Assembly (NCBI GenBank): GCA_964420835.1
Contig: CAYQUO010000005.1
Location: 62,001-126,000, forward strand
From: CAYQUO01 sp964420835
GTDB taxonomy: Bacteria; Chloroflexota; Anaerolineae; Anaerolineales; Anaerolineaceae
Length of the DNA stretch: 64,000 bases
Reading direction: 5' to 3'
Shown: piece by piece, positions 31,568-40,429 of the stretch
Position numbering within the stretch: the first letter of the stretch is position 1
Layout of the letters: every line of letters starts with the position of its first letter
The notes under the pieces: generated by a model
Told to the model about the DNA's origin: nothing
The model's input: only the letters and a program-made list of their open reading frames with translations
The model's database searches: none
Position numbers and translations under genes: made by a program

Positions 31568-33862
31568 TTAATCTAGGTCAGGAACAGGTCGTTTACTCTG
31601 ATGGATGGACCAGATTATCCCTCCCAGCAGGACTACCACGATGATCCAACCGCCAATTCCCAAGTCGTGATACTGGACAATCAATGGTGCTGCTAACAGG
31701 CTGACCAGGTTCACAACTTTAATCATCGGATTCAAAGCCGGACCAGCGGTATCTTTCAATGGGTCACCAACCGTATCACCAACAACACCCGCCTTATGCC
31801 GTTCAGAACCCTTGCCTGTGTTATCTTGCAAGTTTCTGGGCTCATCTTCGATGGATTTCTTGGCATTATCCCACGCACCACCGGCATTTGCCATGAAAAC
31901 TGCCAACAGTTGTCCGCTTAAAATCACCCCTGCCAAAAAACCACCCAGTGCTTCAACTTGAAGAACCAGCCCGACAACGATTGGGAGCAATACAGCGATG
32001 GCGGCTAGTGGTATCAGTTCTTTTTGCGCCGAACGGGTGGAAATACTCACAACCTTGGCATAATCGGGCCGTACGGTTCCTTCCATAATGCCCGGAATGC
32101 GGAATTGTTTACGGACCTCCTCAACAATTTGACTGGCCGCCCTTGACACCGAACGAATGGATAGAGAACTGAACAACCAGGGTAATGCACCCCCCAAGAG
32201 GAAACCAACGAATACTTTCGTATTATCGATTTGAATTGAATCCATCACAGGCAGATTCATTTGGATTTGGACTTTTGATACATCCGTTGTAAATGAGGCA
32301 AACAGGCTCACTGCTGCAATGACAGCGGAAGCAATGGCAATGCCTTTTGTGATGGCCTTGGTTGTGTTCCCAACAGCATCAAGGTCAGCCATGATCTGCC
32401 GCGCGTTCATGGTTTCCTGGTCTGTCATATCATGCCAAGCCATCTCTCCAATACCGTTCGCGTTGTCTGAAATTGGGCCATATGAGTCCATGGCAACATT
32501 ATTCCCAGTGTGACTAAGCATACCAATGCCAATCATCGCAACGGCATAAAGAACATAAGTGGCAGCCTGATTTCCGTATAGAAGCAAACCGAGGATAAAA
32601 CTAACAGCAATAACACAAAGAGCCCAAACGCTGGATTCCATGCCAACCGATAACCCTGAAAGAATGATCGTTGCAGGGCCGGTTTTTGCGGATTTTACAA
32701 TTTCTTTTACAGGACTGCGTTTTGTGGAAGTGAAATAGGATGTAAGAGGATTGAAGGCTACTGCCAGTCCAACGCCGATCATTGTCAACATCCCCAAACG
32801 CCAGTCATCTGCGTAGAAAATAGCCAGAATGAACGCCCACAATACTGTATTTACACTGGATACTTCATACGACCTGAACATTGCTTCTTCCGCATCATGA
32901 GCCCTAAGGAATTTAAGCGGAAATTTTTCCCAAACCGGAACGGTGAATGTGCCAATGATCGAGCTAATCACCCCAATGGCACGGATAATTAATGGATAAA
33001 CAATCCATTTAAGTTCCCCATCGATGGAGAGAAGCGCTAGCCCGAGAATTAATGCAGATACGATCGTAACTTCGTAACTTTCAAAGATATCCGCTGCCAT
33101 TCCAGCACAATCGCCAACATTATCCCCCACCAGATCGGCCACCACCGCGGCGTTACGAGGATCATCCTCGGGAATGTCTTTTTCAACCTTTCCGACAAGG
33201 TCTGCACCAACATCAGCAGCCTTGGTGTAAATACCTCCCCCTACCCGCATGAAGAGAGCTATCAAAGTTCCACCAAAACCAAAGCCCAGCAAGGCATCCG
33301 GAGCTGCTTTACCAAAAACGATGAAAATCACCGTACCACCAAAAAGGCCGAGGCCATCTGTCAGCATTCCGGTTATCGTCCCGGCATAATATGCAATTGA
33401 GAGGGCCTCGTTAAATCCCCGGCGGGCTGCCGAAGCCGAACGCACACTGGCCTGGATTGCCATGCGCATTCCAAGTTGACCGACAATTAATGAAAAGCTG
33501 GCGCCCAAAATGAAGGCTATTGTTCGGCCAACGGCAATAGCCATTCGCGCGTGATCAGGACCAAATTCATCAACCGCCTCAACACTTGGCGGTACCACGT
33601 AAACACTTAAAAACAGGGCTACTGCAAGCAAGGCAATCGCCGGCAGGATGGTTTTCATCTGTCGCTGCAAATAACTGTTCGCTCCCAGACGAATGGCGTT
33701 CCATACCTCCTGCATTTTTGCGGTCCCTTTATCCTTCTTAAGGACATTTCCTCTCAATAACCAGGCATAGAACAAGCTTATAAATGCAGTTATTACGACC
33801 CCGACGATGGCGATCTGTTCAAAACTGTTGAGGCCGTGCCTTGCCAAACCAAGTAGGTTCAT
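31568..33862 (-). CDS. hppA: Membrane-bound H+-translocating pyrophosphatase
   Basis: A 764-residue pump with about 16 membrane helices that hydrolyses pyrophosphate and exports protons. Signature motifs are DVGADLVGKVEKDIPEDDPRN and DLVGDNVGDCAGMAADIFESYE around the active site, DNANGIGEM, and KAGVVGDTVGDPLKDTAGPALN. In GNTTKAITKG the Lys marks the K+-independent subclass, which transports H+ rather than Na+; this is family knowledge applied to one residue. GGAGGA precedes the ATG. A strong terminator follows. It lies next to, and divergent from, the primary sigma factor gene. Confidence 0.97.
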   Translation of the reverse strand: MNLLGLARHGLNSFEQIAIVGVVITAFISLFYAWLLRGNVLKKDKGTAKMQEVWNAIRLGANSYLQRQMKTILPAIALLAVALFLSVYVVPPSVEAVDEFGPDHARMAIAVGRTIAFILGASFSLIVGQLGMRMAIQASVRSASAARRGFNEALSIAYYAGTITGMLTDGLGLFGGTVIFIVFGKAAPDALLGFGFGGTLIALFMRVGGGIYTKAADVGADLVGKVEKDIPEDDPRNAAVVADLVGDNVGDCAGMAADIFESYEVTIVSALILGLALLSIDGELKWIVYPLIIRAIGVISSIIGTFTVPVWEKFPLKFLRAHDAEEAMFRSYEVSSVNTVLWAFILAIFYADDWRLGMLTMIGVGLAVAFNPLTSYFTSTKRSPVKEIVKSAKTGPATIILSGLSVGMESSVWALCVIAVSFILGLLLYGNQAATYVLYAVAMIGIGMLSHTGNNVAMDSYGPISDNANGIGEMAWHDMTDQETMNARQIMADLDAVGNTTKAITKGIAIASAVIAAVSLFASFTTDVSKVQIQMNLPVMDSIQIDNTKVFVGFLLGGALPWLFSSLSIRSVSRAASQIVEEVRKQFRIPGIMEGTVRPDYAKVVSISTRSAQKELIPLAAIAVLLPIVVGLVLQVEALGGFLAGVILSGQLLAVFMANAGGAWDNAKKSIEDEPRNLQDNTGKGSERHKAGVVGDTVGDPLKDTAGPALNPMIKVVNLVSLLAAPLIVQYHDLGIGGWIIVVVLLGGIIWSIHQSKRPVPDLD

Positions 33863-33931
33863 TGCTCCTCCGTTTTTGGGTTTCCCTCATAAATGACGGA
33901 TAATGATTTCAAACCAACTCCAAACCGGTTG

Positions 33932-33940
33932 ATTTTACCA
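33932..33940 (-). promoter_or_regulatory. Possible extended -10 of hppA
   Basis: The minus strand reads TGG followed by TAAAAT (33932-33937), about 70 nt before the hppA start. No good -35 box is seen. Confidence 0.35.
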
Positions 33941-34004
33941 ACAATATGCCATTTTCGTCTATGGTTTTTTTAGATTAGTCTTTCATTAGAATATTGGAAA
34001 CTTA

Positions 34005-34034
34005 TTGACTTTGCCTCTTTGAATCATGTATAGT
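34005..34034 (+). promoter_or_regulatory. Distal promoter of the primary sigma factor gene
   Basis: TTGACT (34005-34010), 18-nt spacer, TATAGT (34029-34034). It would give a 5' leader of about 370 nt. Confidence 0.55.
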
Positions 34035-34295
34035 GAATATCGAATTTTTTTAATCTTGGATCTTGGGGTTTTTCAAAATCTTAACTCACAGCCAAATTGT
34101 GTTCTTATACGGTTTATGATGGATACAATTTGGATTAATGTATATTCCCCATGTTCAATTTTTACTGAGGGGATTGGAAAACCACAGAATTATCTAGAAA
34201 ATTATGACTGCCTTTCGGGCTGAATTGGTACCGGAGAGGCATGAACATCAACTAACTTCAATCATTTACGGATATTGAAATGAACACTTGGGGTA

Positions 34296-34324
34296 TTGCA
34301 TTTTTACGAAAAAATGTGTATTCT
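34296..34324 (+). promoter_or_regulatory. Proximal promoter of the primary sigma factor gene
   Basis: TTGCAT (34296-34301), 17-nt spacer, TATTCT (34319-34324), giving a leader of about 80 nt. Confidence 0.55.
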
Positions 34325-34377
34325 AATCACAACCCTGAGTGTCTATGTTGGAACCTGATCAATATTTTGATTTTTTA

Positions 34378-34391
34378 CTTCGCATGCGAAG
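34378..34391. repeat. 14-nt perfect palindrome before the sigma factor start
   Basis: CTTCGCATGCGAAG is fully self-complementary and overlaps the purine-rich GAAGAGG (34388-34394) that would be the nearest ribosome-binding site of the gene at 34410. Confidence 0.6.
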
Positions 34392-34409
34392 AGGTAGATA
34401 TACGCGTCC

Positions 34410-35612
34410 ATGGAAGATGAACTGATCAATGTAACAGATGAAGAGGAATATCCAGTAATCGCCCGACTGATCGAGCTCGGGCGACAAAAATCTTATGTGA
34501 CAATTGACGATATCCTGCATTTCTTTCCTGAAGCAGAACAGGATGTCAATCAACTGGAAGAGGCGTTCGCTGCCTTAATGAGTGCGGGCATCCCTTATCT
34601 TGAGGATGCCGTTGTAGAAGAACCTTCAGACGAAGAGATCAGCGAAACAATTGACGAGCTTGAAGCCCAACCAGAGGTCATTGTTGACGATCTGGCAAAC
34701 ATTGACACTGATGACACGATCGGCTTGTATCTTAAAGAAGTAAGTCGGGTTCCGCTCCTAACTGCAGAAGAAGAAGTCGAACTGGCACAAAGAATTGAGC
34801 GGGGCCGAATGTCCCGGGAAGAACTTGCCAGGACCAATGTCAGCAATAGGCGGAGAACGGAGCTTCGTATGCTAATTGAGGATGGTTGGGCTGCCCGGGA
34901 ACACCTGATTACGGCCAACTCACGCCTGGTAATCAGCGTGGCGAAGAAATATATGGGACGAGGGGTTCCTTTTCTTGACCTGATACAGGAAGGGAATATT
35001 GGCTTGATACGCGCAACAAAGAAATTTGATTACCGTAGAGGTCATAAATTTAGCACATACGCGACCTGGTGGATCCGGCAGGCAGTAACAAGGGCTATTG
35101 CAGACCAGGGAAGGACCATTCGTGTACCAGTGCACATGGGGGACCAGATTAATAAATTGTTGCGTATTCAACACCAATTAACGCAGAAGCTTGGGCGTGA
35201 TCCTACCGTCGACGAACTGGCGTTGTCATTGGACGTTCCACCTAAAAAAGTGGAGAACATGATCCAGGTGGCGCGCAGGCCGTTATCCCTTGAAACACCA
35301 ACGGATGATGAAGAGGATTCCGTCTTGGGCGATTTTATCGAAGATGACGAAGCCGCACCCCCGGATGATTTGGCAACGTACAACCTCCTTAAGGAACATC
35401 TTGGAGAGGTCTTGGAATCCCTCCCCCCGCGCGAAGTAAGGATTCTCCAATTGCGATATGGTCTTCTTGATGGGCAGGCGTATACATTGGAAGAAGTGGG
35501 TCGAAAAATGGGAGTAACACGGGAACGAGTTCGACAAATCGAAGCTCAGGCGCTTAGTCGGTTAAGGCATCCAACCATCAGGAGAAAATTGAGAGATTAC
35601 CTGGGAGAATAG
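34410..35612 (+). CDS. rpoD: RNA polymerase primary sigma factor (RpoD/SigA)
   Basis: A 400-residue group 1 sigma factor. The N-terminal 100 residues are acidic and contain a region 1.1-like helix bundle; region 1.2 begins at DDTIGLYLKEVSRVPLLTAEEE; region 2 has RLVISVAKKYMGRGVPFLDLIQEGNIGLIRATKKFDY-type sequence and STYATWWIRQAVTRAIADQGR for -10 recognition; region 3 follows with IRVPVHM; region 4 ends in the helix-turn-helix TLEEVGRKMGVTRERVRQIE. It directs RNA polymerase to the promoters marked in this list. Two promoters and a palindrome lie upstream; the Shine-Dalgarno match is unusually far, about 15 nt. Confidence 0.96.
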   Translation: MEDELINVTDEEEYPVIARLIELGRQKSYVTIDDILHFFPEAEQDVNQLEEAFAALMSAGIPYLEDAVVEEPSDEEISETIDELEAQPEVIVDDLANIDTDDTIGLYLKEVSRVPLLTAEEEVELAQRIERGRMSREELARTNVSNRRRTELRMLIEDGWAAREHLITANSRLVISVAKKYMGRGVPFLDLIQEGNIGLIRATKKFDYRRGHKFSTYATWWIRQAVTRAIADQGRTIRVPVHMGDQINKLLRIQHQLTQKLGRDPTVDELALSLDVPPKKVENMIQVARRPLSLETPTDDEEDSVLGDFIEDDEAAPPDDLATYNLLKEHLGEVLESLPPREVRILQLRYGLLDGQAYTLEEVGRKMGVTRERVRQIEAQALSRLRHPTIRRKLRDYLGE

Positions 35613-35686
35613 GATGCTGACTTCAGAAATGAAGATACTCATACAGCCTGGTATCATGATAATCCTTGTTTAATTTGGAAAAATAC

Positions 35687-35715
35687 TTGCACAATAATGA
35701 ATATTGGTGCATACT
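35687..35715 (+). promoter_or_regulatory. Promoter of the TPR protein, overlapping an inverted repeat
   Basis: TTGCAC (35687-35692), 17-nt spacer, CATACT (35710-35715). Arms TGCAC (35688-35692) and GTGCA (35707-35711) flank the spacer, a plausible operator. Confidence 0.45.
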
Positions 35716-35735
35716 AGAGTTGTGAGGGATTAATC

Positions 35736-38585
35736 ATGGCCAAGATCGCCTTGCGCCAATATATCCGAGAAATTAGCGACCTGATCGATAACGGCAGAGC
35801 CAACGAAGCTATTGATCATTGTTTGTTGATTTTAAAACAATATCCAAAACACCTTGATACATACCGAATATTGGGCAAGGCTTATCTTGAAACCCACCGT
35901 TTTTCAGATGCTGAAGACATTCTCAAACGGCTTCTTTCATCCCGGCCAGATGATTTTTTTGCTCACCTTGGGTTAAGCATTATTCGGGAAAACCAAAAAA
36001 CGCTGGATGAAGCAATTTGGCATATGGAGAGAGCCTTCGAAGCCCAACCAACCAACACTGCGGTAGGGGAAGAACTCCGACAATTGTATGGGAAAAGAGA
36101 TGGCATTGAACCGCTAAAGGTGCGAATGACCCGGGGCGCCCTCGTTCGGTTGTATTCAAAAGGCGACCTGCTTCAACAGGGAATTTCAGAAGCCAGAGCA
36201 GCCCTGCTTGAAGATCCCAGCCGAATCGATATTCAAGTCCTTCTGGCAGGTTTGTTATCCAAATCAGGCCGGGATAACGAAGCGGCAGAATTGAGTTCAT
36301 TACTCTTATCCAGACTCCCATATTGCTTTGAAGCAAACAGGATCCTATCAAACACTTTGCCCATTTCATCCCAAGATGAAGTTACTAATCCTTATCGCCA
36401 ACGTATCATCGCCTTGGATCCATACTATAGGTTTCTTAAACCAGGCTATAACCAGGTGGAAAATATTCCCGAGAATTCAGTATTGGTTGATAAACTTGAT
36501 ACCCTTCCGGGTCTATCTGCAACAACTCATTTGGAGCCAGGTAAGACCATTGCGAAAGAAACACCGCGGGAATTGGATGCAAGTAAATGGCTGGATGCAA
36601 TTCCAATCGTGGAGCAAGGGTTGGAAAAGCAATCCAAAGCATCTGAGGAATCCCTCTTGATGGGAATTGTAAGCCCCGAAGGTACTGAAAAAAAAGATGA
36701 AACTCCAATCGAACCAGAGCCAACCTCATCGAATGTGCTGGAATGGTCACAACATGAAACAAGTCCCAGGAACGGCATAACAGCAATCCATTCCGAGGAA
36801 AACTCATCGATTAGTCTTGAACAGGCATTGGACAAAGATCAAAACAGCGTTCCAGAGATTGAACTTTCTGAACAAAAGGAGGCTACAATGGATGGTAATG
36901 ATATACCATTGCCCACTATCCCTGCGGACGACGAAGAACTACCTGATTGGCTCAAAGATTCTTTAGAAGAGAAAGTGCCCTCCAGTGAAGAGCCAGGCCT
37001 CGAAACTGACAAATCTTTGGAACATCAAATAGAGGATATCTCCGCTTCTCCTGAAGAGAAATCCGACATTCCGATGATTGCACCCGGTCCGCCGGAATTG
37101 GAAAAACCATCCCTGCCCGAGTGGTTATTGCATCAGGAAGAAGAAGTACAGGCGGGAGAAGAGATACCCCTTCCAGTTCAAGAAAATGAGAATCCAATAA
37201 TCGAACAACCACACGCAGAGAATGTCAGTGTCACTTCAAGCCAGGTGATTGAAGAGCAACCGAAGGTAATGGAGGCAGAAGACCAATCCGGAATTCCTTC
37301 TTCTGAAACGGAGTTTGCAGAAACCATTCCGGTTTATCAACATGAAGAAAGCACCGATTTTCAGGAAAGCGAAACAACTCAGGCGACATATGATTCATTC
37401 GAACTGACTTCTCCTGAACCCACAGGATTAGATCCCGTGCTCGCTGTCAGCGAGGATCAACCCTCTCCCGTATCAAACTTATCAACAACGGAAGAAACCC
37501 ATGAGAAGGAATTGATCATTGACGATGCTGACAAGATTACAGCCCCACCATACGAAAGCCCTGAGACGGAAGAAACTGCGGGTATTGAAATGGGAGGGGA
37601 CAACCTTCAGTCCATTTGGTCAGCATCCGAACAAGAACAACCTCCAACAGGTGTGGAGCAAGGAACTTCACCCACGCTGACGCACCAGGAGGAGGATTTA
37701 CCAACCTCCGGGAATGATCAACCTCCATTTGTAGAAGAAACCATACCGCCCATGACTGATCCTTCAATGGAAAGGAAGGATCTGGGACCTGCAGGCCAAG
37801 TCCCTGAGGGCAACCAAATCATAGATCATGTCGATTCGAAAAGAATTGAAGTCAATGCCTATGCCCAGTCAGCGGATGATCAAGGAACAATACGCCCCAT
37901 CCTGGAAACCCCTAATGGACTTAAGGATACTCCTGCGGTTCCAGAGTGGGAGGCCCAAGCCGATATCAGCGTACCGGAATCAATCTCACACCTGGAAGAA
38001 AGTCCAACTCCATCAGGTGTGGATGAGCCTTCTTCAGAACCTGCTGCATCATCCGTTCAAATCGAACCTCCTTCCGAAACCAGTGAAGTGAACGAAGAAA
38101 CAAGGGATGATTCATTGCCCGGTTGGCTTTCAGACCTGGAAACCGAAAAGCCTCATGAGGACACTGTATCAAGTTGGCTGAAGGTTCTGGAATCAGAGGA
38201 AAACGTTGACCTAACCGTTCCTGATAGAAAAAGCCAATCACAAGTATTTGACCCCGCAATTGAAGATCGAGCAGGCACCGGGTTGGCGTCTGAATATCCA
38301 GAAACTGCGAAATTGGAAGAGCAAAACGAAACGCAACAATCCCTCATAAGGGATGCGCAAAAAGCCATTGAGGATGGCGAACTTGAATTGGCACTTCAGA
38401 AGTATCAATCCATGGTTTCCGAAAACCAGGCACTGGCTGAAGTGATTAATGAGTTAAAAAAAGCCCTGGATAGATTTCCAATCGATATAAATCTATGGCA
38501 ATTATTGGGCGATGCTTATTTCCGGGATCATCAAATACAGAATGCCTTGGATGCATATAACAAGGCAGAAGAACTATTAAGATAA
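35736..38585 (+). CDS. Large TPR protein with acidic low-complexity linker
   Basis: A 949-residue protein in three parts. Residues 1-240 are tetratricopeptide-like helices (ILKQYPKHLDTYRILGKAYLE, HRFSDAEDILKRLLSSRPDD). Residues about 260-860 are a Glu/Pro/Ser/Thr-rich, probably disordered linker with the repeated motif LP-x-WL: LPDWL at 402, LPEWL at 460, LPGWL at 794 and SSWL near 812. Residues 860-949 form a second TPR group (GELELALQKYQSMVSENQAL, IDINLWQLLGDAYFRDH). It probably scaffolds protein contacts; partners are unknown. GAGGG precedes the ATG. Ndk follows after 13 nt. Confidence 0.75.
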   Translation: MAKIALRQYIREISDLIDNGRANEAIDHCLLILKQYPKHLDTYRILGKAYLETHRFSDAEDILKRLLSSRPDDFFAHLGLSIIRENQKTLDEAIWHMERAFEAQPTNTAVGEELRQLYGKRDGIEPLKVRMTRGALVRLYSKGDLLQQGISEARAALLEDPSRIDIQVLLAGLLSKSGRDNEAAELSSLLLSRLPYCFEANRILSNTLPISSQDEVTNPYRQRIIALDPYYRFLKPGYNQVENIPENSVLVDKLDTLPGLSATTHLEPGKTIAKETPRELDASKWLDAIPIVEQGLEKQSKASEESLLMGIVSPEGTEKKDETPIEPEPTSSNVLEWSQHETSPRNGITAIHSEENSSISLEQALDKDQNSVPEIELSEQKEATMDGNDIPLPTIPADDEELPDWLKDSLEEKVPSSEEPGLETDKSLEHQIEDISASPEEKSDIPMIAPGPPELEKPSLPEWLLHQEEEVQAGEEIPLPVQENENPIIEQPHAENVSVTSSQVIEEQPKVMEAEDQSGIPSSETEFAETIPVYQHEESTDFQESETTQATYDSFELTSPEPTGLDPVLAVSEDQPSPVSNLSTTEETHEKELIIDDADKITAPPYESPETEETAGIEMGGDNLQSIWSASEQEQPPTGVEQGTSPTLTHQEEDLPTSGNDQPPFVEETIPPMTDPSMERKDLGPAGQVPEGNQIIDHVDSKRIEVNAYAQSADDQGTIRPILETPNGLKDTPAVPEWEAQADISVPESISHLEESPTPSGVDEPSSEPAASSVQIEPPSETSEVNEETRDDSLPGWLSDLETEKPHEDTVSSWLKVLESEENVDLTVPDRKSQSQVFDPAIEDRAGTGLASEYPETAKLEEQNETQQSLIRDAQKAIEDGELELALQKYQSMVSENQALAEVINELKKALDRFPIDINLWQLLGDAYFRDHQIQNALDAYNKAEELLR

Positions 38586-38598
38586 GCACGAGGAGAGC

Positions 38599-39066
38599 AT
38601 GGAGGATATCACTGAACGAACCCTGGTCCTTGTCAAGCCGGACGGGGTCCAAAGAGGCTTGATCGGAGAAATAATTTCACGTCTGGAAAAACGAGGCTTA
38701 AAACTGATTGCCGCCAAATTCCTGAAGATCACCAATCAGCATGCGGAAAGCCATTATGCAATACACCGTGGAAAACCTTTTTTTAATGCATTGGTGCATT
38801 ACATAACAAGTTCACCTGTCATGGCCATGGTTTGGGAAGGTCCCAATGCCATTCAGGCAGTTCGTCAAACCATGGGGGCTACCCGGCCCACCGAAGCCGC
38901 CCCCGGCAGCATACGACACGACCTGGCCCTGGAAGTGGGTCGAAATCTAACCCACGCTTCCGACAGCCCAAGTACGGCCATGAATGAGATCGCTCTGTGG
39001 TTTCAGGAATCCGAAATCACGCCTTGGTCAAGGGATATCGACCCATGGCTGTTCGGCAGAAACTGA
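38599..39066 (+). CDS. ndk: Nucleoside diphosphate kinase
   Basis: A 155-residue enzyme balancing nucleoside triphosphates by phosphate transfer through an active-site His. Motifs: TLVLVKPDGVQRGLIGEIISRLE, KRGLKLIAAKFL, ATRPTEAAPGSIRHD, and NLTHASDS. In most members the last motif is N-x-x-H-G-S-D; here Gly is Ala, but the catalytic His is kept. The C-terminal tail is slightly longer than usual. AGGAGAG lies just upstream of the ATG, and the gene follows the TPR protein closely. tRNA-Asp comes next with its own promoter. Confidence 0.95.
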   Translation: MEDITERTLVLVKPDGVQRGLIGEIISRLEKRGLKLIAAKFLKITNQHAESHYAIHRGKPFFNALVHYITSSPVMAMVWEGPNAIQAVRQTMGATRPTEAAPGSIRHDLALEVGRNLTHASDSPSTAMNEIALWFQESEITPWSRDIDPWLFGRN

Positions 39067-39094
39067 CAGAAAAAGATACAGCCATCACCTGTCC

Positions 39095-39123
39095 TTGACG
39101 CCAATATCAAGACATGATAAACT
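39095..39123 (+). promoter_or_regulatory. Promoter of tRNA-Asp
   Basis: TTGACG (39095-39100), 17-nt spacer, TAAACT (39118-39123), 11 nt before the mature tRNA. Confidence 0.65.
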
Positions 39124-39134
39124 ATTTTTCGCCC

Positions 39135-39211
39135 GGGGGCGTGGTGTAGTGGCTTAACATGCGGCCCTGTCAAGGCCGAGATCGCGGGTTCGAATCCCGT
39201 CGCTCCCGCCA
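39135..39211 (+). tRNA. tRNA-Asp (anticodon GTC), CCA encoded
   Basis: Acceptor arms GGGGGCG and CGCTCCC pair (one G-T), discriminator G, then encoded CCA (39209-39211). The anticodon stem GGCC/GGCC closes a loop CTGTCAA with anticodon GTC, and the T arm contains GGGTTCGAATCCC. Confidence 0.95.
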
Positions 39212-39241
39212 ACAATCTTTTCGATTGCTGGTAACCAGAAG

Positions 39242-39288
39242 ATAAACAAGGCTGACAAAACCACCAGCCTTGTTTATTTTTCTCTTTC
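39242..39288 (+). terminator. Strong intrinsic terminator after tRNA-Asp
   Basis: ATAAACAAGGCTG (39242-39254) and CAGCCTTGTTTAT (39265-39277) form a perfect 13-bp stem with a 10-nt loop, followed by TTTTCTCTTT. Confidence 0.85.
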
Positions 39289-39347
39289 CTGGGCTTCACA
39301 GCTCCTGGTGAGGCGTTCCCTATTCTCACCAATCCATATAGGAATGT

Positions 39348-40328
39348 TTATTTCGTCATAAGTATATTCCCTGGAATATAGCCAATTGTTTCCCCAGTCT
39401 CCGCTTCTTCCTCTGGCAAGATGGATCCAATCGGATCCCAGGCATGAAATGTCACCGGTTGTTTCGACCTTTCCGCAAGATATCCTGACCTGTTACCAAT
39501 AATCGCCATTGCCAGATCATAATTTTGCACAAATGAATGAAGGCTGTTCTCACGCCACAACTGTCCATACTCATTGGTCGTCCTTGAGTATTGCAATTCC
39601 ACTTGGATCTCTCCCACATATCCAATTCTGTTATTCAACTCACGGGTCAATGTTGCCATGTCCGGTGGAGCTAGTTGGATCGGTGGAGAATCTGGGTCTT
39701 CAATGATGGCGATGTGATTTAACGTCATTGTCCATTGATCGGCGACCTTGGCAGCAATCACAAGAGGGTACATTTCTTCAGGCCTGAAGAGGTCTTGAAA
39801 CAGGAGACATATGGCATAATCTGATTCTTGTCCCTGAAAGTGGCTGATACCGTCGCTAAACTCCCTGCCACCCAGCCCAACGGCAGCAAGGCCCATGTTT
39901 GATGCAATTGTAACCAGCGATTCAGCACTTCCTTCCTGAACCCATCCCGGTGTAACGTAAGCGTCGATTTTCAAATCATCCGAAAGTTGGCTTCTTGTTT
40001 TCGTTAGATATTCTTCAATCGTTTGATACCCTTCGAGGCGAAGGAACTCTCGCCTGAAAGTTTTATAAACCTCCGGGTTGATGCAGGTAAGGCCTATAAC
40101 AGCTACCCCCAAATCATTAATCATCAAGGTAGGGGTTGCCTGATACACCGGTGTGCTGGATTGAGTTGGCAACATTCGAGTACTTGTTACCTGAAGAACC
40201 TGTATTGGCTCTTCAACACTTTGCCTGGGTCCATGCATAGAAGGTTCAATGGATTGGAATTCAATTGGCTTGGGTAAACAACCTGCAACCAATACAAGTA
40301 GGATCGTGACAAGAACGGTCTTCTTCAT
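39348..40328 (-). CDS. Lipoprotein of unknown function
   Basis: A 326-residue lipoprotein. The N-terminus MKKTVLVTILLVLVAGC is a signal peptide with a lipobox (LVAG-C at 14-17), followed by a Pro/Ser/Thr-rich spacer typical of surface-anchored proteins. The start at 40328 is chosen because the signal peptide begins there. The globular part (about 75-320) has mixed alpha-beta pattern (GLAAVGLGGREFSDGISHF, DQWTMTLNHIAIIEDPD) but no recognised domain. It lies downstream of pgk on the same strand with a 100-nt gap. I do not assign a function. Confidence 0.7.
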   Translation of the reverse strand: MKKTVLVTILLVLVAGCLPKPIEFQSIEPSMHGPRQSVEEPIQVLQVTSTRMLPTQSSTPVYQATPTLMINDLGVAVIGLTCINPEVYKTFRREFLRLEGYQTIEEYLTKTRSQLSDDLKIDAYVTPGWVQEGSAESLVTIASNMGLAAVGLGGREFSDGISHFQGQESDYAICLLFQDLFRPEEMYPLVIAAKVADQWTMTLNHIAIIEDPDSPPIQLAPPDMATLTRELNNRIGYVGEIQVELQYSRTTNEYGQLWRENSLHSFVQNYDLAMAIIGNRSGYLAERSKQPVTFHAWDPIGSILPEEEAETGETIGYIPGNILMTK

Positions 40329-40429
40329 TATGTCGGATTTACAAGTATCTCCAAAATTAGGCAAGGATATTGAATAATTAATTGCCCTGCAGATATTTCC
40401 TTTTTCGGTAGGATTCGTTTAAAAAAACC

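Larger units (their letters stand above)
33863..34409. other. 547-nt divergent intergenic region between hppA and the sigma factor gene
   Basis: No convincing gene is seen. The AT-rich stretch contains a possible extended -10 for hppA on the minus strand, two sigma-70 promoters facing the sigma factor gene, and a 14-nt palindrome near its start. A 65-codon frame at 34026-34223 has no ribosome-binding site or family resemblance and overlaps the first promoter. Confidence 0.6.

Noticed and set aside
34026..34223. 65-codon frame upstream of the sigma factor gene
   Set aside because: No ribosome-binding site, overlaps a good promoter match, and composition does not look coding.
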